A stretch of 46,957 nucleotides of DNA from contig JBBHKE010003286.1 in assembly GCA_037447655.1 (NCBI GenBank), forward strand, positions 1 through 46,957, read 5' to 3'. Made by a program: the position numbers and the translations under genes. The DNA comes from Zygnema cylindricum. Taxonomy: Eukaryota > Streptophyta > Zygnematophyceae > Zygnematales > Zygnemataceae. Below are positions 1-11,360 of the stretch, one piece after another (within the stretch, counting starts at the first letter, position 1; each line of letters opens with the position of its first letter). A model generated the notes under the pieces. The model had not been told where the DNA came from. It saw only the letters and a program-made list of their open reading frames with translations, and did no database searches.

Positions 1-615
1 GCAGAGGAAACAAAAATCCAATGAACGTGAAACAGCTCATGTTGTTAACGTACCAAAAACGTAAATCAGAAGTTTCAGTAGAAATAAAATCAAAAATATG
101 AAAAGAGCTTGCAAAAGCTTCCTCAACTGGATCCCATGGTTAAGAAAGTTGCAAGGCTGCAAGCTAAGCAAGAGAGTTGCTTTAGTCTTTTGCACCGTCT
201 GTCGTTACTACTGTAGCGTCAAATGTTTTTTTCGCCACTTAAATAATTTCATTTCCGTGCACACTTGTAGGAAATACTAGCCCGACGGTTACGATATAAA
301 TATGAACATTAAATCATCCAATTGGCGGTCTCCAAAAGGAAATCAGACATGTGTGCACGGGAAAACCTTAAAAAACATATTTGAGACCAAAACACGGTGT
401 ACTCTCGACTGGTGGTTCACTTTTTCCAGTTCCACAAAACGACTTCTGTTACACATTTCACGCAGAAAAAAAGAGCAGGAAAACCTCTATTGAAGTTTTG
501 TCTATCACACGTGTCACCCCCAATAATTGCTCATTTTTGGCGAGAGTCCGGTTCAGTTCTACGTTATTTAATAAGGGCATTACTTGAGTTAGAGAGCTTT
601 CGTATGAATATTCTG
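1..615. other. Gene-free left end with a diffuse inverted repeat
   Basis: No convincing coding region is seen; all open frames are short and lack family motifs. A loose inverted repeat lies at about 234-370: a segment near 260 (ttccgtgcacacttgt) is mirrored near 350-362 (acatgtgtgcacggga). A related sequence, including ggagaccgccaat, recurs at 8,470-8,515, so this is probably a decayed copy of a dispersed element. Confidence 0.4.
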
Positions 616-741
616 TTAGAATAGGAGAGCCTAGGCAGCCATGGCTCTAGCTCCCTATCCAGCCTTCAGTGACTACAACAAGTGTGGGGGCTTGGATAGG
701 GGAGTTAGAGGCAGACCGCCTCAGCTCTTTTTCTATCCTAA
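616..741. repeat. Foldback element, about 126 bp
   Basis: Two arms of about 49 nt (616-664 and 692-741) form an imperfect inverted repeat around a loop of about 27 nt. The left arm begins ttagaatagg and the right arm ends ctatcctaa; the inner part pairs ctccctatccagcc with ggcttggatagggg. The flanks ctgt/acag extend the symmetry. It is most likely a small foldback MITE. A hairpin RNA precursor is possible but unsupported. Confidence 0.6.
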
Positions 742-1621
742 TACAGACCTATAAAATACTCAAATATCAACAATTATGAAAGTCAAAGTTGTCCAACCGA
801 TTGACCGTCAAATTTATATTCAACAGTTCTTTATTTGCACCAGTGTGTACTTCAAACGTACGTTTTTTGACAAAATGACGTAAGTGACTGTGCGCAACCA
901 AAACAGTCACTGTCCTGATCAATTCCCTTCCCAATATTAAACTTCTTAACTGCGGTCAATTTGCGAGCGTGACGCAACTAATTTCGTACATCGCTTATTG
1001 GCGGATAAAAAGCCGCTGCGTCAATACTGGACAAAAACATAACTTTTGTTCGTAAACTCGGAACATTGCGTCAATTCCGAAGAACTGTCTGACATGGAAC
1101 GAGGATCCTAAAACAGTATCGCCGTTCAAATTTCCACCCGCGTGTGGTAGGGTCTGCAGTGTCACACCCATGGAGGCAGCTCAATTCATACAGGCGAAAT
1201 GCACAGTCATATTGGAAATTTGAATTGTACGCCCGTACGCACACCCGCACGTTATCCATTACTGCATTCCGTGCGCTTAATGGTTAAACTGTTTCAAACG
1301 CATACGCTGAACCCGTTTATATATTTTTTGATACAGGCACAACCGCCCGACACCTACAATGCACCCTAGGTTCGTTACGAGGGCCAGTAGTTGAGAAAAC
1401 CGTGTGTCACTCTGTCCACACCGTAACGTATAAGTCCCACACGCCGTAATCGGGTATGTCAATAGGGTCAAAGGGTTTGTTTTGTGTTTTTTTATAATAA
1501 AACAAAAAAAAGATAAATAAAATAACCCTGAACAAACGGTCGCGCGGAGAAAACGAGGTGTGGCCCCAATCAGCATGCTCGCGCGTGCCAAAAGTTGCAA
1601 AAAATCATAAGGTTCGGTACT
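742..1621. other. Intergenic stretch, no gene seen
   Basis: Open frames here are short, overlap on both strands and show no conserved motifs or splice structure. I see no RNA gene. Confidence 0.4.
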
Positions 1622-1834
1622 GTACAGTACATCGCGAATCGTTATTAGCGTTGAGAAATTATTAGTGTAAAGAAAAAATTAACGTCATTCATTCTAATTT
1701 AGTGCTAGGAGACGTGGCATATTATGGTCCACGTCCTTAAATAGTGTAGTTTATTCTATTTAAGGTATTAATGTCAAAATTTTGGGGTGCCGATATATAG
1801 TTCATAACGCTAATAATGATTCGCGGTGTACACG
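1622..1834 (+). mobile_element. TIR MITE, copy 1
   Basis: A 213-bp element with terminal inverted repeats: gtacatcgcgaatcgttatt at the left and, mirrored, aataatgattcgcggtgtac at the right. It has no coding capacity. It is nearly the exact reverse complement of 9,478-9,684, including the internal run around ggtattaatgtcaaaatttt, so the two are copies of one element inserted in opposite orientations. A TA duplication is possible, but the GTAC-rich flank makes the exact edges ambiguous. Confidence 0.8.
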
Positions 1835-4620
1835 TTAAGGACGGAAGTTTGGAAAAACATTTCTTTTCGCGCACGCGTGAAACGCATCATAAGAGGGTAA
1901 AGCGGTTCTGCATTATCGTACATCTCTTAAGTGTATAAAAGTACGGATATTGTGTTATTACGCTTGTTATTAAGACAATGTGTTGTTGGTGTAAAACGTA
2001 GGGCTTCATATATAAACGTCCACATAACAAAAATGTTATTTGCCAAGACAGTTGGACTAGACTTTTGTTGATGTTAGTATAAATTGTTACTCTTAAAGGT
2101 TTGGCCACGAACAACACGACAACATACATGCATTTTTCAAACGGGTTACTGTACTCGTTTTGCCATAGTTCTAAAGTAAAGGAAGTTTGTCCTCATACAT
2201 AAGCCGAAAGTACTCAAAACCCGTGTAAGTAACTATGTAAGACTTCATAGCTAGTCTATTCAAATAATAATACTTACTCTGCGGCAGAAAACAATGGAGG
2301 TGTAACCCCAAAAAGAAAAGGATAAGGCTACTTTCCACTAGCCTTTCTGTGTTTGCTATTTACACCGCCCCCTCCCTTCGTATGAATCAGTCCAACCAAA
2401 GGGGTGTCATCCACGAGGTGATTTGACCACACGCGCACCCATTTTCCACGACTTGAAACCTTTCTTGTATCCCCCAAACAAGAGTCGTTTATTTTTCTTG
2501 TGCACAGGCCGCAACCCCTACAGTCGATGCGCACCTCACGCCACGACGATTGAAAGATGCGCCCCCCAAGGGTACCCATCGCTACATACCCGTCAACAAA
2601 CATCAACATCTTTGGTGGGTCTCGCAATTTGCCATTCTAAACCTTGAGGTCTTTTCGTACAATATAATGTACGACCAAATCAGCTGGCCGTCGGTTTAAC
2701 ACGAAATCCCGCGACCCGTCGATGGGCCAACAGGCGACACTATGCTTTCTGCCGTGGGCAGTATAGCCGAGGAGATCCGTCGACCAGCCGTCAACGTTCT
2801 CACTATTGGCGGCAAACAACACAAGTTCTGTACATGAATCTAAACCTTGAGGGATAGAATTCCATCTTTTGTGTACGAATCATTTTTATCATAACGTGCC
2901 ACGTAGGAAACATGCAGATTGAATCCCCCCGAACTGATAAAATTAAAGTCAAGGTGTTTGCTGTTTAAAAATACGTTAGCCCAAATTAAAAAAATCTGTG
3001 TATTGAAATCAATTTTTGTCGTACGGTTATTGTCGATCACGAGCCTCTTCTAAGCATTGCCCCACCTAATGGACAACCTCAAAATGTATAAGATGTGAAA
3101 AAATGGTCAATAGGGAAGGATAATCAACAGCTTCCCCCTCTACAATATAGTTGCTAGTGGTGTACAAGAAACTAGCCAAGCATGAACTCAAACATTGTAA
3201 TTTTTCTACAACGGTGATATTCATTGTTTATGACATAATCAACTTCTGATAACAACTCTTCTTGAATGTCAAGATTTGAAGCCTCATAAACAACCTTGAA
3301 TAACGCCCGTTTGATCCGTTGTGATTGACTATCTATTAATTGGTGAAATGGTGTGGGCGTTTGTCACGTTATCCCTAACTATATCGAGACTTGACCGATT
3401 GAGTATCCGTGAATTGAGCATTTTCCAATGTCCACAACCTCTTCATAAAAACCATACAATTTTCACTTGTTAACAAATGATAATTGTGTTATGTTTGTAA
3501 TTAACACGCTTAAAACAAGATCGACTATGTTTCTCGGCTGATCCACAAACATATGCATCGTATAATGTCTTAACAAAAACATCAACGATTTTATGTTAAA
3601 ACCTCTACTCATAGTAAACATTTTCAATGTCCGGACTGGAAAATTTGTAAAGGAACTGACGTTTTTACTTCATTTTTGGGTTTGTCGGGGTGACATTTAA
3701 TACAGACACTTACAACTTGCTTAGTGGTTTTTATCATGTTTGGCGAAAAGACCAAGTTATGCATGTATTTGTTGGTATTTTAGATATTATAGATTTTAAC
3801 TAAATGATATGAAATCTCGAAACAATGGTTTGTCAAAACCCATTATCTCCTTAAAAAAAAAAACAACCCAATAGATAGTAAAGGTCAAGTCTGTTTACTA
3901 TCGTTGCAAGCATCGAAATAAGAGGTTGGTCTATATCCACACGAAAAACAAAACCATGTATTTCCACACACGTGTTCCAAAGCAAAAAAAAACCTTAGAT
4001 AAACTTAAGTATCTAGTCTTAGGGACCCGCCAAGCCGTCCTTTTTGTTTATGAAAAAGTGGCATATTCCTAGTTGTTTACGGTCATCAATATGAAGTTTC
4101 CTTCATGGTAGCATGGGCATATTACGAGAGCGTAAATGATTCAAAAAATGTACATTATGCCAATTTTGGTAAGTTGTAATGATGCATTATGTTTTCTTAC
4201 AATAACATTACATCTAGTTCACGCTTGTACCACGCTCGTGAAAGGTTTCGGTGTAACCCCACCAGCATATGTTGGAAAGAGAAAAACCTTTATTCACATA
4301 ATAGTTCATTCCCACCTCATGTTGTAACCGATGAACAAGTTCGTGTGGACAAAATTACGGTATTTGTTATAAAATAGATTGTTAAGCAAATAACAACCCG
4401 AACTTCGACACTTTAGTGCTTCCGAATTATCCACAATGAAAATCTTATTGTTGTCAAAGAGGGCACTTTTTTTCACAAAAGGTATGGCGGAGACACAACA
4501 ACTCGTTCTTTTTAAACACTTGCGTGACATATTTTGATATAAGTTTTTGGTGTCCGGCGGGTTAGTGTAGTGTATCATTTTTTTATGTTTTTTTATAATT
4601 TTAATAATCGATATTATAGG
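1835..4620. other. AT-rich intergenic stretch, no gene seen
   Basis: About 2.8 kb without a supportable gene. Open frames on both strands (for example at 2,328-2,647) are short, mutually overlapping and without recognisable domains. No tRNA-like or rRNA-like sequence was noticed. Confidence 0.4.
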
Positions 4621-4733
4621 TTATCAACCGAGAAAGGGGCTAGCTATTACAATCTTGGATTATAGCCGATACATAGGCTGGGGAAGGGGAGGAGTGGGGG
4701 ATTCACAATCTAGTTTGTAAGCTATATTACGGC

Positions 4734-5180
4734 CAGAGGTCGCAAACGGTTAACCGAAACCGTAACCAACCGTTAACCGACCGCCCGCGTTGGATGCGGA
4801 ACGGATTGGGTTTCCAAATTTGGCGGCCGGGCGGATTCAGGCGGATGATTCACAGAAAAAAAAATGGTTATCATCGGGTAAGCAAAAAACGAAAAAAATT
4901 GAAGCTTTTGTACTATCCATACTATCCAACATAACTGTACTTTCTACTGTTGGTATCGTGGAAGGCATGAGGGAGATTGTACCACTATTTTTGTAGTTTT
5001 TCTGGTTCCGGCGGGTACGGTTAGTCGCGAGAAATCGAGTTTTGGTAAACACGTTTCGGGTAACGGTTAACAATTTAAGAGCGTGACATAACTCGGTCGG
5101 GCGTCGGGTACTCACGTTTTGAATAAAAAAAAAAAACGGTCGGTTTCGGTTATCTATAATTTTAACTTTTGCGAACTCTG
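4734..5180 (+). mobile_element. hAT-like non-autonomous element, copy A
   Basis: A 447-bp element whose ends are cagaggtcgcaaa and, mirrored, gcgaactctg, typical in form for hAT TIRs (CAG...CTG). It is flanked by an 8-bp target duplication with one mismatch: attacggc (4,726-4,733) and attacgac (5,181-5,188). The interior carries many GGTTAACCG/CGGTCGGTTTCGGTT sub-repeats and no transposase. It is homologous, in opposite orientation, to 6,598-7,162. Confidence 0.82.
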
Positions 5181-5195
5181 ATTACGACATAGTAA

Positions 5196-6592
5196 GGGTA
5201 CGTCCCCATGTATTAAAGCATATACTTTTCTCTATCTTTTTGCCCTAAAATTCACGAAACTTTGGCAAAAACTTTAGCAGTACGAGTAAATCATTTTTAC
5301 CAAATTAGAGTGAACGTCAATTCATACTTTGGATGTACGGCGTGTTTGTCGTCATGTGAACGCATTTCGGCGTTTTCCCCTTTTCGACCCTCGGGCAAAA
5401 GAATCTAACCCAAAAAAAAAATCATCCAAAATCACCCCCTCAATCACCTCGAGGGGGTGATTTTAGGTCAAGTAGCGAATGAAAAACGACCCAACCCCAG
5501 GCACTCGCCACATGAGTGGGGAAAATTTTGGACGAGGGAGAAGTACTCACTATTTTTTCTCCGTGCCCGTCACGCGCATGTACGGAAAAAAATTTGCAGG
5601 GGTCTCAGACCTCAACTTTCATTCATAGGTCTTTTGCATAATTTTTCAGCGTCGTCGCCTCTCCCCTCTCCCTCTCACACTATCGCTTTATCTCACACTT
5701 TTTAGAATGAAACACGACAATATTGGTATAAAACGAAATTGTCTTTCAAAATTATTATTTTATTTTATTTTCGCTGTTTTTGTTGGCGTCACCAATCGTC
5801 GGAAGTTTCGTAGTCGGCTTCAATCGTCACAAGTTTTACCCAAGTCTACAACCGTCACATTTCAAAGTTCCGATTACATTTTTTAACATTTGTTGTATTC
5901 ACACTAGAAATGGATGATGAATGAGATGAGGAAACGAATGATCCCATACCATTCATTCCGCAAAAAAACAAAAACAGAGGCGCCAAACAGGTCGACCGCT
6001 TGGCTGTCAACTTTTTTGGAGCGTAGTGATGGACAAAATATACGATTTGGAGCGTAGCAACGGACAAAACATACGGTCAAGTGCGTCAAACCTTGACAAC
6101 TGTGGTAAGTCATATTCTTTTCCGGAAACCCTTTTCGTAATGCAAAAACCTGACTTTGAAAAAACATGAAGTCGTACCCAAAATGAATGATCCGTATTGT
6201 AACAAAATGTTATAAAATGCTAACACATAAACAAATAACCAATTAAAACCATCTAAAATATGACGTAAAAAAATGTAAACTTAAAACTCTTTTGTTATTT
6301 TGACGAAACGTCCGCCCCCCTTCTTAACATTGGTTTGGTACGGACGGATTTGATTCATCGGCGACTAATCGTACAGCAACATGAATCACATCGCGACGTT
6401 GTTGTTGACGTGAGATGACGGCAAGGGCGATTGACGTCCAAACAAAAAAAAAGGACATTCATTTCCTCATCTCATTCATCATCCATTTATAGTGTGAATG
6501 CAACAAATTGGGACGCGCTTCAAAGTAGTACGGAGAATTTCACTACAGCATGAAATACTTTGTCAAATTATCGATTACATGGGGACGTACCC
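5196..6592. mobile_element. PIF/Harbinger-like non-autonomous element
   Basis: A 1.4-kb segment bounded by inverted termini gggtacgtccccatgta (5,196-5,212) and tacatggggacgtaccc (6,576-6,592). The flanking trinucleotide TAA is present on both sides (5,193-5,195 and 6,593-6,595), matching the TWA target duplication known for PIF/Harbinger. No transposase frame is visible. It contains a perfect 14-bp-arm hairpin (5,428-5,441 with 5,451-5,464) and a second inverted-repeat element at 5,888-6,508. The class assignment is inferred from termini only. Confidence 0.65.
5888..6508. mobile_element. Nested inverted-repeat element
   Basis: Arms of 53 bp at 5,888-5,940 and 6,456-6,508 match at about 50 of 53 positions in opposite orientation (core ggatgatgaatgagatgagg). 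This suggests a small TIR element of about 620 bp nested in the Harbinger-like element, or that element's subterminal repeats. No target duplication is clear. Confidence 0.6.
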
Positions 6593-6597
6593 TAAGG

Positions 6598-7162
6598 CAG
6601 AGGTCGCACAAGTCAAAATTTGACATAAACGAAACCGACCGTTTTTTTTTTCAAAATCTGAGTAACCTACGCCCGACCGGGTTATGTCACGCTCCAAAAT
6701 TGTTATTCGGTAACCGATTGGCGTTTAAGAAAATAAAAGTTAGCCAAAACTTGATTTATCGCGACTAACGGTACCCGCCGGTAACCGAAAAAGTATAAAA
6801 GTAAATCTTAGTTTTTCACGACCTATGAATAAGCCAATAATTATGGTTTGTCGCGTTCCCTAAGATTTGCGAAATGAAGTGTTACTACCGTGTCAGATTT
6901 GCGACGCTAATCATGATGTCACGTACTTCCACGGTACCAAAGAGGTCAAAGTAGAATAATGTTGGATTTTATGGACAGTACAAAATTTTCATTTTTTTTC
7001 GTTTTTTGCTTGACCGACCGTAACCTACTTTTTTTTTTCTGCTGAATCAACCGACCGCGACCGCCCGGCCCCCAAAATTTGGCAATCGAATCCGTTCCGG
7101 ATCCTGCGCGGGCGGTCGGTTAATGGTCGGTCACGGTTTCGGTCGACCGTTTGCGACCTCTG
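6598..7162 (-). mobile_element. hAT-like non-autonomous element, copy B
   Basis: A 565-bp element with termini cagaggtcgca and tgcgacctctg and a perfect 8-bp target duplication ccctaagg (6,590-6,597 and 7,163-7,170). Reversed, its start closely matches copy A at 4,734 (both read cagaggtcgcaaacggt, then share accgaccgcccgcg). It has no coding capacity. It inserted exactly across the right border of the Harbinger-like element, whose terminal ccc and TAA lie within the duplicated octamer. Confidence 0.88.
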
Positions 7163-7170
7163 CCCTAAGG

Positions 7171-9243
7171 GTCTTTTGCGATAATTTTTAATCGGCACGT
7201 CGGACTAATATATCGGTTAACTAAGTTTTTTACCTTTATCAAAATAACGTTGGTCTCTGAGCGATACATCGGGACCCTCACCGTTCGATTACCGATAACT
7301 ATCGGTAGCGGTTTTATCGCCATAGGTTCTGACCCGATACACAACCTTAGTTTAATAGAACGATAATTTTGTTACTTGGACAGATTCAGCAGCGTACTCA
7401 TTCTTGTCATGCAATGTTCGATTCCATGAATTCTTTCATACGTGAAGCGAGCGAATCCTCAGAAAGGCGTCGAAAAGATTCGGGCCTCCAGAGTTATCCG
7501 GGGTGTGGTAAATACTGAGGGCGGAGGTACTAGTCTAGTCATACTATACTACCCATACTAGACTATAGTACCCATACTATATTATGTATGTCGTCTATTT
7601 TCAATTTCGTTCTTGTTTCCAGCTCATCGCATACGATTGGTTGAATCTTTTTCAAAGACAGAGCTATCATTTCAAATTTTGTACGGCTTTTCGGTCTGGT
7701 AACGCAATCCCCAAGAGGCTCTATGCCAAAAGTCAAAACATTTCAAACGCTCGACAATAAGGACAGGTAGATGCCTGACACGTCCATAGGTCGTAAGTCC
7801 TTCAAGCGTGTGAACTGACATCGAAGATATGACTGGAACTAGGCTGAGCTAGGAAATGACCGTTAGATTTTGATGCCGTACGGCCATCATGGATCTACAG
7901 TACTGTACTGTAGCTTCTTGCTGGTTAGGGTTTGTACATTTGTGATTTTGTAGAGGTGACAACCACTTCATCATTCCATCTTTGGTTGTATTTATGACAC
8001 GTGGCATAAGTTCACGTAGACTTGTCCACAGGATTTTCTATCTGACATTGCAATGCTTAGTACTCCAGTTTTGACGGACACACTTACATGTAGCAGTTAT
8101 GGTTTTCCGTGACGAATATATTGTAATATGTTTCCCCGTTGAGACGTGAAACTTAAGCTTTCCCTCGAGTACGTAAGGCTCGAGGGACAAAGCGAAAGGT
8201 GGTGTCCGTAGTACGGCACCCTAGTACAGCACGGTACGTACGGTAAGTGCGACAACAATACTGTATTTAACTATTTATAGTTGACGACTTGAAGGAGACG
8301 TAGCAGAATGTGGTCCAATCCCTTTAATAATGTTGCTAACACTGTTTGACGATTCCCGGCCAGGAAAAAAAAAAAAAGTCACGACCGAATTAGTGCTATT
8401 ATACTCACTATACCGTGTACTGCTATTAATATTGATAATTTTTACGCCACTTAAAGCATCTTTTATCCGTACACACTTGTCCGATTTAAACATGGAGACC
8501 GCCAATCGGAAGGTGCGAGTCTTCGCTTTCAATCGCAACCATCAGATCCACAACCCGACAAGCGTATACGGAGAAAATATGTTTTAGGGTACATTAACAG
8601 TAATAGCGATAAACGGTGTACAGTAACGAACTAACGATACCAAGTCGGTTCGTTTCGGCTCGGTTCAGGCGTGGACCAATCCGAGCGTTCGGATTAGAAC
8701 CGGGTCTGGGGTTTTTAACTTTTTATACCCAGCGAGACCTTTGGAAAATTTCGAACCGACAGGGAAGAATTGTCCAAATTCCTTAAGAACCCTAAATCTC
8801 TAAAATGACCTAGAAAGTCTTGATGTGACGTGCCGACAAATTTTTCGTACTACTAGTATTTTTTTCGTACATCAGTGGGATGTCCTTTCTGTACCGTAAC
8901 AACCCCAAAACATCCCCCGTAACATCCACGCCGTTGAACACGCTGAGATGATTTGCTCGAGTCAATTTTTTTTTTTTTGTTTTTTGTGTTTTTGGTTTTT
9001 TATGTAGATGACATCATTTTAAGTACTATGGTGAGGTACACGTCGGTGCGCGATGTCAAGCTTAAGGAGGTCTAACGAGTCACGGGATGTCACGGAAACA
9101 TGTCCAGACATTTTTTTTTTTTTTTGGTGCCGGATATTATATTTCTTTAAGATTACGTGTCGAGGTGTATTTTTCAGTACTTGTAAGGATGTACCTTTCT
9201 ACATTCTGGTACATGTACGAATGGCCGAAAAGTTTATCCGGAG
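7171..9243. other. Intergenic stretch with repeat fragments
   Basis: No gene is supportable. Visible items are short CATACTA-type repeats at 7,530-7,590, a partial MITE end near 8,590-8,625 (aatagcgataaacggtgtac), a CGGTTCGG-rich patch at 8,640-8,720, and poly-T tracts at 8,967-8,980 and 9,112-9,126. Confidence 0.4.
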
Positions 9244-9244
9244 T

Positions 9245-9477
9245 GTACAGTACACCGCCAATCGCTATTAGCGTTGTGTACGCTAATCCCGTCCCGCTTT
9301 TTTTTGTTTTTATTCTCAAATAGAGTTATCCACACTATTTTTAAATAGCCCTAATTCCTAATTAGAGTAATCGATTTCTTCCAAAATTTCCAAATTCCCA
9401 ATTAGCGTACACCACGCTAAATAATAGTATACGCTAATCAAACCTACACGCTAATAGCGATTGGCGGTGTACTGTAC
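9245..9477 (+). mobile_element. TIR MITE, copy 2
   Basis: A 233-bp element with perfect 30-bp terminal inverted repeats: 9,245-9,274 (begins gtacagtacaccgccaatcg) and its mirror at 9,448-9,477. The interior is AT-rich with several cgctaat motifs and no coding sequence. It has the same terminal consensus as copy 1 but a different interior, so it is a subfamily. It directly abuts the next copy. Confidence 0.85.
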
Positions 9478-9684
9478 TGTACAAAGCGCGAATCGTTATT
9501 AGCGTTATGAACTCTATATCGGCACCCCAAAATTTTGACATTAATACCTTAAATAGAATAAACTACACTATTTAAGGTCGTGGACCATAATCTGCCACGT
9601 CTCCTGGCACTAAATTAGAATGAATGACGCTAATTTTTTCTTTACACTAATAATTTCTCAACGCTAATAACGATTCGCGGTGTA
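9478..9684 (-). mobile_element. TIR MITE, copy 3 (reverse of copy 1)
   Basis: Nearly identical to the reverse complement of 1,622-1,834 over about 200 bp. The termini are gcgaatcgttattagcgtt and aacgctaataacgattcgc. The element is immediately adjacent to copy 2 on the left and to a diverged copy on the right. Confidence 0.85.
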
Positions 9685-9865
9685 GTTTTCGCTGTCCTGT
9701 CTTTAAAAAAGTTCAAACACTGTTTTAGAGTTAACTACACTATTTTAATTCATTGACCGTGGCTGATTTTTGGCCACTCAATTAGGAAATATTATCAGCG
9801 CTATTTAATTATTTCTCGTAAAAAAACCCGACCTCGATTTAGAGTGATGGGCGGTGTACCGTACT
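9685..9865. mobile_element. Diverged TIR MITE, copy 4
   Basis: The right end gggcggtgtaccgtac matches the family terminus. The interior shares the family features of a short TTAACTACACTATTTTAATT block and a gtggctgatttttggccact palindrome. It completes a tandem run of three elements ending about 280 bp before the methyltransferase start codon. Confidence 0.55.
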
Positions 9866-10142
9866 TTGGCTCCACGCATAGGCACGTTCCAGTCGGCCGT
9901 ACAGCCGAGGACCGACGACTTTTCTCCGCCAATTGCGGCAATATCTTAACAAGAAAAAACGTACAGTGATTTGAGCAGCCAGAAGCCCAAACTTTCCTGA
10001 AACGAAGCTTACACTCTATGGCTGACGAAGGCTAAGGCTCTGACAAGATATTCTGTCATCCTTTCGAGTTTTTTTCTTCGCAATCTATTTTTTTTTCTTC
10101 CTTCCGCTCGCGTTGATGTTGTCAAATTAACAAACGTCTTTT

Positions 10143-11360
10143 ATGACAACCATGAACAACTCCTTTCCCTACTCTCCAACTGCGAAGCGGAAATTAGGGT
10201 TAGGGTTTCCTCTTAGCAAGAATCAAAGCATAGCACTAGTCCTTGTCGCTTTTGCTTATGTCGGAGTTCTTGTGGAATTTACTAGGAGGTCAATATCCGC
10301 TTCTCTCTCTTGTGAATCAAGGGAACTACAGAGGATACAACTCGAAGTACGATTAAACAGATGCTTAGAAAAAGTGGAAAGTTATAAATTAAAACATGAA
10401 GATAATAGCGTTGAAAAAAACAGTCAGGGCAGAAGAACAAGGAGGCGTTTAATGGAAGAAGAAGAAGAAGAAGAATCTACCTTTGACGCAAATATACCAG
10501 CCTATCCAGATTGTACAAAAGTGGAAGGTTTTCTAAAATACATGGAGTATGAGCCTCATAAACCATGTCCTAACGATTGGCCATTGGCTCAAAAGTTATT
10601 ATTGGAGGAAGAGTGTCACAGTTTTGGCCTCCCGAGGAGAAACTGTTTTAGTCATGGACCGTCAAACTTTGTGGAATTGCCACGTGGCAAAGAAGATTTC
10701 CGGTGGAAGATTCCAGAAGATAAAAATATCGATTGGAGCAATTATGAATGCAAGAGTTTCGCTTGTCTTAATAATCGTACGGCTGGAGATTGTCGAGAGT
10801 GTTTTCTAATGGAGAACGAGGCTCGGAGATGGGTTGTCGAACGTAAAGGAAAAATGACTTTAAGTTCAGTAATGGCTCTGAAACCAGCTGGCAGTATCCG
10901 ATTGGCTCTGGACGTCGGAGGCGGTTCGGGATCCTTTGCAGCAAGATTGGCGGATTACAACGTGACGGTTGTCACAACTGGCATAAATTCAGGAGCTCCG
11001 TTCCTCGAAACGATGACACAGCGTGGTCTTTTAGGGTTACATCTGTCACATACGGCGAGATTACCTATGTTTGATCATACCTTAGACATGATTCATTCTA
11101 TGCACAGTATACAGTATTTACCAGTGGCGAAGCTTCAATTAATGGTGATGGATTGGGATAGAGTATTAAGACCAGGGGGACTCATGTGGATTGAGTTTAT
11201 TTACTTGCCAAAGGAGAAAATGTCTGGTTATGAAAGTGTGTTTAAAATGCTACGCTATAAGGAACATGAGTGGTATATGGAGGATTTAAGTGGACCAAAG
11301 CACCCCAAGTCAATGAAGAGGCTTAGTGTAGTGTTGGAAAAAAGTAAGGATAGGTTTTGA
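10143..11360 (+). CDS. Membrane-anchored SAM-dependent methyltransferase (At1g29790-like)
   Basis: Single-exon frame of 405 codons starting MTTMNNSFPY. Residues 30-47 form one hydrophobic segment after a basic N-terminus, suggesting a signal-anchor protein of the secretory system. A charged, possibly coiled stretch (55-100) and an acidic run (105-112) follow. The C-terminal half is a class I methyltransferase: motif I DVGGGSGSFAARL (257-269), then a TTGINSGAPF segment, RLPMFDHTLDMIHSMHS (306-322) and DRVLRPGGLMWIEF (339-352). These are characteristic of the plant family annotated as probable methyltransferase At1g29790; its substrate is unknown to me. Cysteine-rich stretches (136-168, 203-220) precede the catalytic domain. 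The start is the first ATG; a second ATG lies three codons on. The third to fourth lines of the gene contain a telomere-like attagggttagggtttcc coding for KLGLGFP. Confidence 0.9.
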   Translation: MTTMNNSFPYSPTAKRKLGLGFPLSKNQSIALVLVAFAYVGVLVEFTRRSISASLSCESRELQRIQLEVRLNRCLEKVESYKLKHEDNSVEKNSQGRRTRRRLMEEEEEEESTFDANIPAYPDCTKVEGFLKYMEYEPHKPCPNDWPLAQKLLLEEECHSFGLPRRNCFSHGPSNFVELPRGKEDFRWKIPEDKNIDWSNYECKSFACLNNRTAGDCRECFLMENEARRWVVERKGKMTLSSVMALKPAGSIRLALDVGGGSGSFAARLADYNVTVVTTGINSGAPFLETMTQRGLLGLHLSHTARLPMFDHTLDMIHSMHSIQYLPVAKLQLMVMDWDRVLRPGGLMWIEFIYLPKEKMSGYESVFKMLRYKEHEWYMEDLSGPKHPKSMKRLSVVLEKSKDRF

